Origin: Verrucomicrobiota bacterium
GTDB lineage: Bacteria > Verrucomicrobiota > Verrucomicrobiia > Limisphaerales > JAKPVM01
Direction: 5' to 3'
Assembly: GCA_029572555.1 (NCBI GenBank)
Contig: JAKPVM010000062.1
Location: 1-53,472, forward strand
Length of the DNA stretch: 53,472 nt
Within the stretch, counting starts at the first letter, position 1, and the number at the start of each line of letters is the position of its first letter. Below are positions 26,205-34,989 of this stretch, in pieces. Made by a program: the position numbers and the translations under genes. Under the pieces are notes generated by a model. It was not told the origin of the DNA, did not search any database, and saw only the letters and a program-made list of their open reading frames with translations.

Positions 26205-26960
26205 ATGAATATTTTTAAATCAAATATCATTAAGGCAGCGATACTTCCGTTGGTTATCGGTTTAATGTTGGCGGGTTCTCAGATTTCTCACTCTCAAGAT
26301 GCGGTTATCACAGATTCTCTCTGGCCTGCAAATGATGAGTTTGAAGGAAAAGGCGCATTGCAGAAAGCCGATTGGTTTAAGAAATTATGGCAGCAAAGAC
26401 GTTCACAATGGAAAAAAGATATTGCAAAGGATCAGGGCGCTATTGTTTTTGCAGGGGATTCAATTACTCATGGGTGGAATCTGGAAAAGTATTTCCCGAA
26501 TTTGAAGGTAGCGAACCGTGGAATTAGCGGGGATACCACGCGCCAACTTCTTTATAGATTTAAGGAAGATGTGATAACTTTGAAGCCAACGGCGATTGTG
26601 CTTTTAATTGGTACAAATGACCTTGGATTAGGCGGAACACCGGAAGAAGCCGCAGAAAACATCGGCGCTATATTAAATCAAATAAAATCTGACCTTCCAA
26701 AGACACCGGTTATTGTTTGCAAGGTAATGCCAAGACAACCTCAGTTTGCAGAAAAAATAAAACGTCTGAATGCATTGGTGGACAAATTGGTTGAAGGCAA
26801 TCCACAATTTATCCGATGCGATACATATAACATTTATGCCGATGAAAACGGGGCGGCTAAAAAGGAGGAATTTCCCGATATGCTTCATCCCAATGGCGCA
26901 GGTTATCAAAAATGGAAGGCTGCACTTGAACCGATTTTTGCAAAAATAGTAAAAAATTAA
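26205..26960 (+). CDS. Secreted SGNH/GDSL hydrolase
   Basis: The 251-residue product (ATG at 26205; the TTG at 26196 is rejected) has a signal peptide (ILPLVIGLMLAGSQISHS). The SGNH blocks are: block I VFAGDSITHGW with the nucleophile Ser, block II ANRGISGDTT with Gly, block III LLIGTNDLG with Asn, and block V PDMLHPNGAGYQ with Asp and His. It belongs to the lineage of platelet-activating-factor acetylhydrolase-like esterases that deacetylate sugars or lipids outside the cytoplasm. The exact ester is unknown. It lies alone, between a divergent GspC-like gene and a converging orphan gene. Confidence 0.92.
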   Translation: MNIFKSNIIKAAILPLVIGLMLAGSQISHSQDAVITDSLWPANDEFEGKGALQKADWFKKLWQQRRSQWKKDIAKDQGAIVFAGDSITHGWNLEKYFPNLKVANRGISGDTTRQLLYRFKEDVITLKPTAIVLLIGTNDLGLGGTPEEAAENIGAILNQIKSDLPKTPVIVCKVMPRQPQFAEKIKRLNALVDKLVEGNPQFIRCDTYNIYADENGAAKKEEFPDMLHPNGAGYQKWKAALEPIFAKIVKN

Positions 26961-27053
26961 GGTTCTAAGATAATAGAATATTAAATCAACATTTGCTTAC
27001 CCCATTATTTAGCATAGGGAAGGTTTGCCCAACCAGTAAATTGTTATTGTTGA

Positions 27054-27347
27054 TTAGGCGTAATGAATAGTATGCGGCAATGCCTTTTCTCTATCACTGC
27101 CTTCCGGTTTTACGTCAAGTTTTAATGTGGTTCTATAGTCCTCGCCAAACGTTCTTTTAACACCTTTTATTATTTTTGGAATCTGGTCGTGTGACGAAAT
27201 CAGATTAAAGGCGTAACGTTTATCAATAAACAATATGACAGTCTTTTCTGTCTCATTAAGTCCGATTTTTTTGATGTGCGTTGCCACTAACTCGCGCGTT
27301 TCCCGCGGCGAGATGTGTTCAAGGAGTAATTTGAATGTTTTTTCCAT
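27054..27347 (-). CDS. Small protein of unknown function downstream of hypE
   Basis: The product has 97 residues from the ATG at 27347; a GTG at 27410 would overlap hypE by 29 bases and add 21 residues. The sequence starts MEKTFKLLLEHISPRETREL and continues ILFIDKRYAFNLISS, IPKIIKGVKRTFGEDYRTTL. The pattern of a helical start followed by a beta strand and a helix recalls DciA/DnaA-N-like domains, but this is only a guess. There is no membrane segment. Its position 34 bases after hypE, in the same direction, suggests co-transcription with the hypD-hypE pair, but no link to hydrogenase maturation is known. Confidence 0.65.
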   Translation of the reverse strand: MEKTFKLLLEHISPRETRELVATHIKKIGLNETEKTVILFIDKRYAFNLISSHDQIPKIIKGVKRTFGEDYRTTLKLDVKPEGSDREKALPHTIHYA

Positions 27348-27381
27348 ACCGTTTTTTAGTTGTGGTTTGGGTTTATCATTA

Positions 27382-28437
27382 TTAACAAATTCTTGGTAGT
27401 TGTTCTCCACTCAACATATCGAGTATTCGTGTAATTCCTATGCTGTTTTTTCTCAACACAATCGGTTGGTCAGATTTTTTTACTTTGCCGATGATGGCTG
27501 CCGATTTTGAGTTCTCATCCCTCTTTATAACCTCAAGCGCCTTATCTGTATCTGATGGTGGAACAAATATAACCATCCTGCCTTCGTTTGCCACATAAAG
27601 CGGGTCAAGTCCGAGTATTTCGCAGGCGCCTTTTACTTCATCGCTAATGGGGATTAATGTCTCATCAATTTCTATTTGATTATTACTTGCTGAGGCAATT
27701 TCATTTAACCCACTTGCAAGACCGCCACGAGTTAAATCTCTCAAACAATGAATCTTAACATCGTTTTCAATCAAGTTCATTACAGTGTGGCTAAGCGGTG
27801 CGCAATCGCTTGTTATTGTGGATTCAAACTCCAATCCTTCGCGAACCGACATTATTGCCATACCGTGTCTGCCGACATCCCCATTAATAATAACATTATC
27901 TCCATCGCAGACATTTTGAGGGTTGATATTCACTGGTTTTTCAATAATTCCAATTCCAGCTGTATTAATAAAAATGCCGTCTCCTTTGCCTTTATCAACG
28001 ACTTTGGTATCGCCTGTTACTATTTCCACGCCAGTAATAGCTGCGGCTTCTTTTATGGATTCGACAACTTTGGAGAGTGTTTCCATCGGCAAACCTTCCT
28101 CTATGATGGTGGCTAAACTAATCCAGCGTGGACGCGCCCCGCACATTGCAAGGTCGTTCACGGTGCCATATACAGCGAGTTTTCCAATGTCGCCACCCGG
28201 GAAAAATAACGGGCTAACCACATAAGAATCGGTGGTGAAGGCAATCCGACTGCCGTTTATGTCTATTACTGCGCCATCGTGCTGTTGTTCAAGATATCTA
28301 TTATGGAAAGACGGGAAAATTATTTTTTTTAGTAGTTGGTGCATTAATTTACCGCCGCCCCCGTGCGCCAGAAGGACATTTTTATGCTCGGCTATCGGCA
28401 TTGGACACGAAAATGATTCAATTAGATTGTTCTGCAT
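27382..28437 (-). CDS. hypE: Hydrogenase maturation protein HypE
   Basis: The 351-residue protein belongs to the PurM-like family and has the HypE hallmarks: VLLAHGGGGKLMHQLLKK near the start, ITGVEIVTGDTKVVDKG, LRDLTRGGLASGLNEIA, and a C-terminal PRIC ending in the cysteine that is carbamoylated and dehydrated to a thiocyanate. HypE supplies the cyanide ligands of the Ni-Fe centre, working with HypF, HypC and HypD. hypD is its upstream neighbour (105 bases away), yet hypA, hypB, hypC, hypF and hydrogenase subunits are not in this window. Intact, including the final Cys. Confidence 0.96.
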   Translation of the reverse strand: MQNNLIESFSCPMPIAEHKNVLLAHGGGGKLMHQLLKKIIFPSFHNRYLEQQHDGAVIDINGSRIAFTTDSYVVSPLFFPGGDIGKLAVYGTVNDLAMCGARPRWISLATIIEEGLPMETLSKVVESIKEAAAITGVEIVTGDTKVVDKGKGDGIFINTAGIGIIEKPVNINPQNVCDGDNVIINGDVGRHGMAIMSVREGLEFESTITSDCAPLSHTVMNLIENDVKIHCLRDLTRGGLASGLNEIASASNNQIEIDETLIPISDEVKGACEILGLDPLYVANEGRMVIFVPPSDTDKALEVIKRDENSKSAAIIGKVKKSDQPIVLRKNSIGITRILDMLSGEQLPRIC

Positions 28438-28541
28438 TTACATAAATGTTGCGGGAAAATTTATTTTTATAATCTTGGACATCCCGATAATAATAAAACG
28501 CACTGTGTTAAAATTTTCAAGTCCAAAATCAATTTACGAAT

Positions 28542-29636
28542 TTATTTTTTTCTAAATCGGTATTGGTAGTAAGCGGCGCAAGCGCCTTCTGCTGAAACCA
28601 TAGGCGCGCCTTTTGGTTGTTCAGGTGTGCAGCGCGTCCCAAAGGCTGGACATTCGGTCGGTTTTTTTATCCCTTGAAGGACTAAACCACTGATGCACTC
28701 GGTAGATTCGTTTACGGTAAGTCTTAAAAGGTTGAATCGTTTTTCGGCATCAAAAGCCTCAAATTCATCGCTTAACGCCAGACCACTTTTTGGAATTTCG
28801 CCTATGCCGCGCCATTTTCTATCAACAACTTTAAAAATCCGTTCAATCATAGAACGGGCGTGTAGATTGCCCTCTCTTCGAACAGAACGCGCATATTGGT
28901 TTTCAACTTCTGCCTTTCCTTCTTCAAGTTGTCGGATACACATAAATATACCTTGAGCAATGTCAATCGGTTCGAAGCCAGTTACCACTATTGGGATTGA
29001 ATATTTTCTTGCTATAGGTTCATAATCAGCCCAACCCATTACAGTGCAGACGTGTCCAGCAGCAAGAAAACCTTTGATTTGGTTACCGGGGTTTAAAAGC
29101 AACGCCTCAATTGCAGGTGGAACAAGAACATGGGCTACAAGTAGTGAGAAGTTTTTAAGCCGTTCTCTGGCAGCCTGATACACAGCCATTGCATTCGCAG
29201 GTGCAGTGGTTTCAAATCCGACAGCAAAAAAAACAACCTCATTCTGCGGGTTTAATCTTGCGATTTTAACGGAATCCATCGGGGAATAGACGGTTCTTAC
29301 ATCAGCGCCTTCAGCCTTCACGGAAAGGAGGTCTTTTGCAGAGCCGGGCACTCTCAACATATCGCCAAATGAACAGAAAATAACCTTATCTCTTTTTGCA
29401 ATTTCAATTGCTTTATCGATTAATTCCACTGGTGTTACACATACAGGACAACCGGGACCGTGGATTAATCGGATTTTTTGAGGCAGCATCTCGTCAATCC
29501 CATATTTAATAATTGAATGCGTTTGCCCGCCGCAAATCTCCATAATTGTCCAGTCTCGGGTTGTGATGCGGTGAAGAGCGTCGATTATCTCTTTAACGGC
29601 AACGGCGTCGCGATATTCCTCAATATATTTCAGCAT
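28542..29636 (-). CDS. hypD: Hydrogenase maturation protein HypD
   Basis: From the ATG at 29636 the protein has 364 residues, typical for HypD. It contains [60 protein letters not shown] and [17 protein letters not shown], which hold the [4Fe-4S] cluster and the redox cysteines. With HypC and HypE it places the CO and CN ligands on the iron of Ni-Fe hydrogenases. An upstream start at 29714 would overlap the DUF6807 gene end and lacks support. It is 62 bases downstream of the sugar cluster on the same strand and may be transcribed with it. The full hyp set is absent here. Confidence 0.96.
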   Translation of the reverse strand: MLKYIEEYRDAVAVKEIIDALHRITTRDWTIMEICGGQTHSIIKYGIDEMLPQKIRLIHGPGCPVCVTPVELIDKAIEIAKRDKVIFCSFGDMLRVPGSAKDLLSVKAEGADVRTVYSPMDSVKIARLNPQNEVVFFAVGFETTAPANAMAVYQAARERLKNFSLLVAHVLVPPAIEALLLNPGNQIKGFLAAGHVCTVMGWADYEPIARKYSIPIVVTGFEPIDIAQGIFMCIRQLEEGKAEVENQYARSVRREGNLHARSMIERIFKVVDRKWRGIGEIPKSGLALSDEFEAFDAEKRFNLLRLTVNESTECISGLVLQGIKKPTECPAFGTRCTPEQPKGAPMVSAEGACAAYYQYRFRKK

Positions 29637-29698
29637 AGTGTTAAGTGTAAAAATGTTAATTGGCTTATAAAGCGGTAAAGCGATGAACCGCCGTATGT

Positions 29699-30667
29699 TT
29701 AAGCCTTTGACCATTCAGAAAACAGTTTATCAAGTTGCGCTTCTTCGGGAGTTCCGCCAAATCCAACGACCCTATATTTGAGTGTTATCAAGGTTTCTTT
29801 TTTGAGGTTAATAGGCTTTTCAATAAAATTAAGCGGTGTTGGTGATACGAAACCGTAATCACGTGTGAACCACTCAGTTGGCGCCCAGGGATTTTTTGGA
29901 TGGTCAAACAGCGCAATACCTTCAATAAAGTTGGTTCGTTTACGTTTGCCGTAGAAGGCGCACCAGACAGATTTTTTACCAAAAGTCTCTTTTTCACCTT
30001 TATTGCCATTTGCATTTACCAGATTTCCGCCCTCTGATGGTGTAATGTCAGGTGCAGAACGGATAGAGAACAATGAGTGGTTTGTTTTCTGGATTATAAC
30101 ATCAACTACGGCTTTCCAGACAATTTCCCAGTCCAAAAATATAATCGTATCGGAATACAGGATAAGATTTATCTTTCGTTCATCGCTCATTACGGCTTCA
30201 TTTTTTGGTGAACGCCATTGGCAACTATCATAAATTTGAAGGCTATTTTTTGATATTCCAACGACCTTTGGTTGTGAGGAAACAATTTTACCTTTGTTAA
30301 GTTCTTGAGACCAGTAGTCATCGCCATTAACACGGTCACATCCGAAAAAGATTGAACGGTGATGATACCAGGGTAGCGCAGTTTCTGTAGTTAAAGGGAT
30401 ACCGCTTATCGGACCGGTGAATGGGTAAATGTATGGATATTTTTGAGTCGGATGAGCGCGGTAACAGGCAACGATTTCGTTTTCCTTTCGTATCCAGATG
30501 TCATACCCGGCTTTGTTAAATGTTAATCCTTGAGAACTTGATGTCGGAGACGGTAAAGGGATTGACGCATTAGCAGGACTTTGTGCCTTTAAATTAAATG
30601 CTGTAATACCTGTGCTACCGATAAGGGCAACGGATTTCAAAAAAAACCGACGTGTTAAATTTTTCAT
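29699..30667 (-). CDS. DUF6807 (PmoA-like) protein with Tat-like signal
   Basis: The 322-residue protein starts with a Tat-type signal ([18 protein letters not shown]). The rest matches the DUF6807/PmoA-type pattern common in PVC bacteria: [40 protein letters not shown], and [21 protein letters not shown] in the C-terminal half. The role is unproven; such genes usually sit with sugar transport and dehydrogenase genes. Here it is last in a tight cluster: the stop of the MFS sugar porter is 3 bases before its start. It probably acts on a carbohydrate-derived compound outside the cytoplasm. The name PmoA is shared with, but unrelated to, methane monooxygenase. Confidence 0.82.
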   Translation of the reverse strand: MKNLTRRFFLKSVALIGSTGITAFNLKAQSPANASIPLPSPTSSSQGLTFNKAGYDIWIRKENEIVACYRAHPTQKYPYIYPFTGPISGIPLTTETALPWYHHRSIFFGCDRVNGDDYWSQELNKGKIVSSQPKVVGISKNSLQIYDSCQWRSPKNEAVMSDERKINLILYSDTIIFLDWEIVWKAVVDVIIQKTNHSLFSIRSAPDITPSEGGNLVNANGNKGEKETFGKKSVWCAFYGKRKRTNFIEGIALFDHPKNPWAPTEWFTRDYGFVSPTPLNFIEKPINLKKETLITLKYRVVGFGGTPEEAQLDKLFSEWSKA

Positions 30668-30670
30668 AGT

Positions 30671-32062
30671 TCATTTCCTTTTTAGCCACATAGTCTCAAT
30701 TTCTTCAAGTGTTTTGCCTTTTGTTTCTGGAACAAGATAGACCATAACCAATATTAATACGAGACACATAAGGAAATAAAGATAGAATGGGAAGGCGTGA
30801 TGAAATTTATCAATTAACCATAGGTTTGAATCTATCATTGGATATGTTTGAGTAACAAGAAAATCGGCGCCCCATAGAAAAACAGTGGCAATTCCAATTG
30901 CCCGACCTCGGATGCTGGTTGGAAAGATTTCCGATAAAATAACCCACGTAACCGGTCCAACTGAGAGCGCAAAACAGGCAATATAACCAAGAATGAACAC
31001 AAGCATCCAGACAGGTTGTCTTTGAAGTTGCGCCGACAAACCCATCGCAAGAAGACAAATTCCCATACCCGCTGCGCCAATCATCATCAGCGGTTTTCTT
31101 CCTATTTTATCAACTGTCCCAATCGCAACAATTGTAAATATCACATTTACAAGACCTACAACTATGGTCTGAAGCATTGCCGTGTCTGTGTGAGAACCGA
31201 GTTGTTTGAAAATTTCCGGCGCAAAATAGAGGAAGACATTTATTCCCGTAACCTGCTGAAGTATTGCAAGCAAAACGGCAATTACAAGAACCCTGAAAAG
31301 TCCGGGTTTTAGAAGTGTTTTTATTGAATCCTCTTCAATGGCGATTGCAGATTTAATTGAATCAAGTTCAATTCTGGCATAATCAGTTCCATCAATTTTT
31401 GCCAGTATCTGATATGCCTCCTGTTCATTGCCTTTTTTAGTCAACCACCGAGGGCTTTCAGGCGCTTTTAATAATAATGTGAGTAATATTACTGATGGGA
31501 ATACACCGATGCCGAACATCCATCGCCAGCCTGTTTCAACATTCCATTGTTCTGGTTTGCCCTGAGCGATGAAATAATTTACAAAATAAGTCACAAGCAT
31601 ACCTCCCACGATTGCCAGTTGATTCACAGAAACCATACGCCCCCTTATTTGCGCGGGTGCTACTTCTGCAATGTAAACGGGGGAGGCAAGTGAAGCAACG
31701 CCAACCGCAATGCCAGCAATTATTCTAAACAGCGCAAAAACCCAGAATGTTTGAGATAACGCCGAGCCTGTCGATGAGATAAAAAACAGGATACCCGCGA
31801 GTATAAGTGTCCGTTTTCTGCCAAGTTTATCGCTGAAATTTCCCGCTATGATTACACCTGCTATGCATCCTATAAGGATACAAGAAGCAGCCCACCCTTT
31901 CATTGTAGGCGAGAGACCAAATTTTTGCGTAAGAAAACCGATTGCATCGGCAATAACAGCTGTATCATAACCAAACAAAAGTCCACCAAGCGCTGCAATT
32001 ATACATATAAAAGTTACATAAAAGGTGTTGCCCTGTTTTATATTAGAGCTGTTGATTTCCAT
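30671..32062 (-). CDS. MFS sugar porter (XylE/GalP type)
   Basis: The 463-residue protein has 12 predicted membrane helices and the sugar-porter signatures: GGLLFGYDTAVIADA in helix 1, NFSDKLGRKRTLILAG in loop 2-3, PVYIAEVAPAQIRGRMVS after helix 4, APESPRWLTKKG before the central loop, QQVTGINVFLYFAPE in helix 7 and VPETKGKTLEEIE at the C-terminus. The family couples sugar uptake to protons. QQVTGIN is the sugar-binding region in XylE. The gene is the middle of a cluster: 6 bases after the isomerase gene, 3 bases before the DUF6807 gene. Confidence 0.94.
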   Translation of the reverse strand: MEINSSNIKQGNTFYVTFICIIAALGGLLFGYDTAVIADAIGFLTQKFGLSPTMKGWAASCILIGCIAGVIIAGNFSDKLGRKRTLILAGILFFISSTGSALSQTFWVFALFRIIAGIAVGVASLASPVYIAEVAPAQIRGRMVSVNQLAIVGGMLVTYFVNYFIAQGKPEQWNVETGWRWMFGIGVFPSVILLTLLLKAPESPRWLTKKGNEQEAYQILAKIDGTDYARIELDSIKSAIAIEEDSIKTLLKPGLFRVLVIAVLLAILQQVTGINVFLYFAPEIFKQLGSHTDTAMLQTIVVGLVNVIFTIVAIGTVDKIGRKPLMMIGAAGMGICLLAMGLSAQLQRQPVWMLVFILGYIACFALSVGPVTWVILSEIFPTSIRGRAIGIATVFLWGADFLVTQTYPMIDSNLWLIDKFHHAFPFYLYFLMCLVLILVMVYLVPETKGKTLEEIETMWLKRK

Positions 32063-32068
32063 TGTATA

Positions 32069-33004
32069 TTAAGCCTCTTCAATCCATTTCTTTAATACAG
32101 TGCGACATTGAACCATAGCTTTCAACAAAGCCTCTTTGGACTTCTGTTTCCCTTTTTCTACAAATTCATATTCAATATGGATTGAATAAGGCTCATTGTA
32201 ATTCATTTTTTTAAGAAGTGTGAAATATCCGCTTTTATTAAACTCACCTTCGCCGAATGGGACAAGCGAACGCGGGCGCTTGACATCTTTGATATACGCG
32301 ATTTTAAAGTGCGATTTTATCAAATCAAATTTTTGCCGCCACTCATCGCCGTGAACAATTATTGCGTGGGCAAGGTCAAAAGCCACGCCAATTTCATCTG
32401 CGTCAAAGTCTTTCACCAATTGATGGAGTTCATCTAAATTGCCGCCGATGTATGTCCTATTTCCTGCTGGCGAGTGATTCTGAAAGATTGCTGTAATTCC
32501 AATCTTGCGATTCAATTTAGCTAAGGCTTTAAGTTCCTCCTTTTTGCGGTCAAGTTGTTTCTGGAGCGGTTCTTTACTATTATGATAATCCATTCCAAGC
32601 CTGTAATATTTCACACCTAACTTTTTGGCAGCATTTAAAACGGTTTCTGCATAAGGCGATTCAACGGATATAATGTCGCTGGTCAGCAATAAGACTTTTT
32701 TGTTATGTTTAGCGAGCGCCCGGGCGTATCGTGGCAATCCCTCTGAGACTTGCGCAGGTTCAATTTCGCCGCCTTTCCTTACCGGACAATCCACACCATC
32801 AAGACCGGCTGCGGCTGTAATCTCGGCTGCCTCTTCAAAATCTTTAATTATCCCCTGATAAACTTTGCTAAAAATCGCAAATTTGGGTTCGCTGATATTC
32901 TGCCCGTATAAATCGGCTGAGAATTTTGTAATTGCAAACGATGAAACAGCCAGAGTTGAATTCCTTAAAAAAGTCCGACGCGTTATATCTTTTGTGTGAA
33001 TCAT
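32069..33004 (-). CDS. Sugar phosphate isomerase/epimerase-like TIM barrel with Tat-type signal
   Basis: From the ATG at 33004 the protein has 311 residues, starting with TKDITRRTFLRNSTLAVSS, a Tat-type signal. The rest is a xylose isomerase-like TIM barrel: AAGLDGVDCPVRKG, KYYRLGMDYHN, AIFQNHSPAG with the metal-site-type His, VAFDLAHAIIVHG and YSIHIEYEF with the usual Glu. The family isomerises or epimerises sugars, or cleaves cyclitol rings, with a divalent metal. It is the first gene of the cluster feeding the sugar porter and DUF6807 protein. A start 13 codons earlier is possible but adds residues ahead of a complete signal. Confidence 0.88.
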   Translation of the reverse strand: MIHTKDITRRTFLRNSTLAVSSFAITKFSADLYGQNISEPKFAIFSKVYQGIIKDFEEAAEITAAAGLDGVDCPVRKGGEIEPAQVSEGLPRYARALAKHNKKVLLLTSDIISVESPYAETVLNAAKKLGVKYYRLGMDYHNSKEPLQKQLDRKKEELKALAKLNRKIGITAIFQNHSPAGNRTYIGGNLDELHQLVKDFDADEIGVAFDLAHAIIVHGDEWRQKFDLIKSHFKIAYIKDVKRPRSLVPFGEGEFNKSGYFTLLKKMNYNEPYSIHIEYEFVEKGKQKSKEALLKAMVQCRTVLKKWIEEA

Positions 33005-33137
33005 ATCAAAAAACAGTCTTATACAAATTTCCCATTTTATCAAGCAAGGAATTGATGGAAATGGGTAATGACATAATAAATTTAAAAATCAGCAAATAAT
33101 ATTTTGCCCATATCACTTTTGAATATTAGATAGCCTC

Positions 33138-33170
33138 AATGGGACCGCGCTTTTTCAAGCGCGGAAACCT
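33138..33170. repeat. Palindromic element at the edge of the cas3 relic
   Basis: CCGCGC (33145-33150) and GCGCGG (33159-33164) pair around an eight-base loop, with AATGGGA before and AAACCT after. It marks the point where the cas3-like reading stops making sense, and it is much more GC-rich than its surroundings. I see no second copy in this window. Confidence 0.55.
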
Positions 33171-33562
33171 AACACAACACCGCAAACAACTCTTAATGTT
33201 GCAGGCGTGTCAGTTATCCCTAAATTATCAGCATTTGAAACAAGATTTTCCAAATACCTCTTAATATGTTTTTCTGTTTGCTCAACAAGAGTTCGCATCG
33301 GCAGACAATATACAAGTCGCGTTTGCCACCCTGAATTTTTCCCTTCGACGCATTATAACCTATTCCATAACTACGCAAGAACAACAGCAGCAGTTTTACC
33401 CATACCTGTGGGGATGTTTATTATAAGAGACCGGGATTGGGAACCTTGCAAGAGCCAATTTGCATCTCCTTCATTCCTTTTGCCGCAAGCAAGACGGCAT
33501 TGATAGTCAAAAGGTTCGTCCTTGCCCGTCGCAATTTTAAAAAATTCGCTGAAACTTTTCAT
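33155..33562 (-). pseudogene. Decayed Cas3-type CRISPR helicase, N-terminal fragment
   Basis: The ATG at 33562 opens MKSFSEFFKIATGKDEPFDY, then IINIPTGMGKTAAVVLA, a Walker A motif, as in the start of Cas3 helicases of the type I-U/I-G kind. The frame then meets a TAG at 33371-33373 and a TAA a few codons later. Beyond these, in the same frame, Cas3-like sequence resumes: RLVYCLPMRTLVEQTEKH, motif Ia. It breaks off at VVCGVVLGFRA, where the GC-rich palindrome begins. The first stop sits where a Trp would be expected. So the helicase was killed by nonsense mutations and cut off. No other cas gene or CRISPR array was found in the window. Confidence 0.72.
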
Positions 33563-33588
33563 TGGTGGTATTATTTTAATCCCTACAC

Positions 33589-33607
33589 TATGACAAAAAC
33601 TGTCATA
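33589..33607. repeat. Inverted repeat with 7-bp arms
   Basis: TATGACA (33589-33595) and TGTCATA (33601-33607) form a perfect inverted repeat around AAAAC. It lies between the relic start (33562) and the dehydrogenase stop (33702). It might have been a repressor site for the lost cas gene; there is no T run for a terminator. Confidence 0.35.
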
Positions 33608-33701
33608 AGCCAAATATTTTTCAAAATATTTTTACAGGTTTGATTTTTTGAAAAATGGGGAGGCGCTCACAAATAGTGAACCAATGATGTCTATAATCCC
33701 T

Positions 33702-34949
33702 TTATGACACTTTCAGGGCAATTTTTATTGATTTTGTTTTTCCCGGATGAAAGGCGTCGTATAGGGCTTTTTTGTAGTCGTCCAACGGATAAATCCGACT
33801 CACAAGCGCTTTTAATTTTTCTTGATGTTCCGTCAAAAGGTCAATTGCTATCTGAATGGTCTTTTTGCGGATGCCGTTTTGTAGTTCTTCGTAACCGTAA
33901 GCGTAGGTGCCCCGAACAGAAAGGTTTTTATACCAGATTGGGGTCCAATCAATTCCTCGCGGTATTGAAGGCATTCCGACGAGGATTACTTTGCCATTGG
34001 GCGAGGCAAGTCTTACGGAGTCGTCAATTGAATCGTCAGAGGCGATGCAATCCATCACCACATCAAAACCGCCAAGGACAACTGGTTTTCCGATTTCCGG
34101 TTTATAGATACGGTTTTCGTTGCCGTAAAGTTCTTGAAGGAGTGATTTATAAAAGTCCAGAGTGTCTGCGGGTTTGATTACTTTTGTTGCGCCGAGGTTT
34201 TGGGCTAATTCTGCCTGATGACTGTATTTTGCCACTGCAAAAATCGGCGCGCTTCCACCAAGAAGCCGATATGCGGCAATGCACAAAAGCCCAACCGTTC
34301 CGCAGCCGATAAGTAATATGTTTTTTGGTTTTTGGGAGATTAATGGAGCGACTGAATGAATAGCGCAGGCTAACGGTTCGGCAAGTACAGCAGCAGTTTC
34401 TTCTAAGTTATCGGGTATGGGATAGATTTGTGAGTGGTGCGCTACCAACGAGGCATTACTCCAGCCGCCTCCGGTGCTTGTGCAATATCCAGTCTGTATG
34501 CCTGCTTTTATTTTGCCGGAAATGACATTCTCGCAATTTGCATAGTTGCCATTGGCACATTGTGGACAGGGCGGCGTTATGCCTCTGACAACACAGGATA
34601 GCGCTGGTTCAATAACAACGCGCATACCGGATTTTAAATTAGATGGAACTTCTAAACCAACCTCTGTAATGACACCAGTTACTTCGTGACCAAGAACGAA
34701 CGGCGTTGAAATTAAAGGTGAAAAGTATGGGCTACCTTTGCAGGTTATTGTTGAAATGTCCGAACCGCAAATACCGCTTAATTTAGGAAGCACCCTAACC
34801 CATTGGTTGTTTGGCAATGGGGGGGAATTTGCAGGTTCGTATTTAATGCAGGAAAATTTACTGTAGGCTATATCTCGCCAGTGTGGCGAAATAAGTCTTA
34901 CAATAAGCCATTTTAGGACAGATTTATTATATGTTACGGCTTTCTGCAT
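33702..34949 (-). CDS. Zinc-dependent medium-chain alcohol dehydrogenase
   Basis: The 415-residue protein is a zinc-type MDR dehydrogenase. GICGSDISTI holds the catalytic zinc Cys, FVLGHEVTGVI the His-Glu pair, CPQCANGNYANC part of the structural zinc site, and LLIGCGTVGLLCIAA the NAD(P)-binding turn. It is of the threonine/sorbitol/glucose dehydrogenase type; the substrate cannot be read from sequence. GGFDVVMDCIASDDSID is the region after the dinucleotide fold. An N-terminal extension (TYNKSVLKWLIVRLISPHW) is unusual. It is transcribed downstream of an MFS gene (34990), about 40 bases away, likely in one unit. Confidence 0.92.
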   Translation of the reverse strand: MQKAVTYNKSVLKWLIVRLISPHWRDIAYSKFSCIKYEPANSPPLPNNQWVRVLPKLSGICGSDISTITCKGSPYFSPLISTPFVLGHEVTGVITEVGLEVPSNLKSGMRVVIEPALSCVVRGITPPCPQCANGNYANCENVISGKIKAGIQTGYCTSTGGGWSNASLVAHHSQIYPIPDNLEETAAVLAEPLACAIHSVAPLISQKPKNILLIGCGTVGLLCIAAYRLLGGSAPIFAVAKYSHQAELAQNLGATKVIKPADTLDFYKSLLQELYGNENRIYKPEIGKPVVLGGFDVVMDCIASDDSIDDSVRLASPNGKVILVGMPSIPRGIDWTPIWYKNLSVRGTYAYGYEELQNGIRKKTIQIAIDLLTEHQEKLKALVSRIYPLDDYKKALYDAFHPGKTKSIKIALKVS

Positions 34950-34989
34950 TAATCTTATTTTAAATTATGCTGTTTGAAACTTAAAGCGT

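Noticed and set aside
33100-33700. CRISPR array or further cas genes near the cas3 relic
   Set aside because: Searched by eye for regular repeats and for cas1, cas2 or cas5-8 motifs; none seen.
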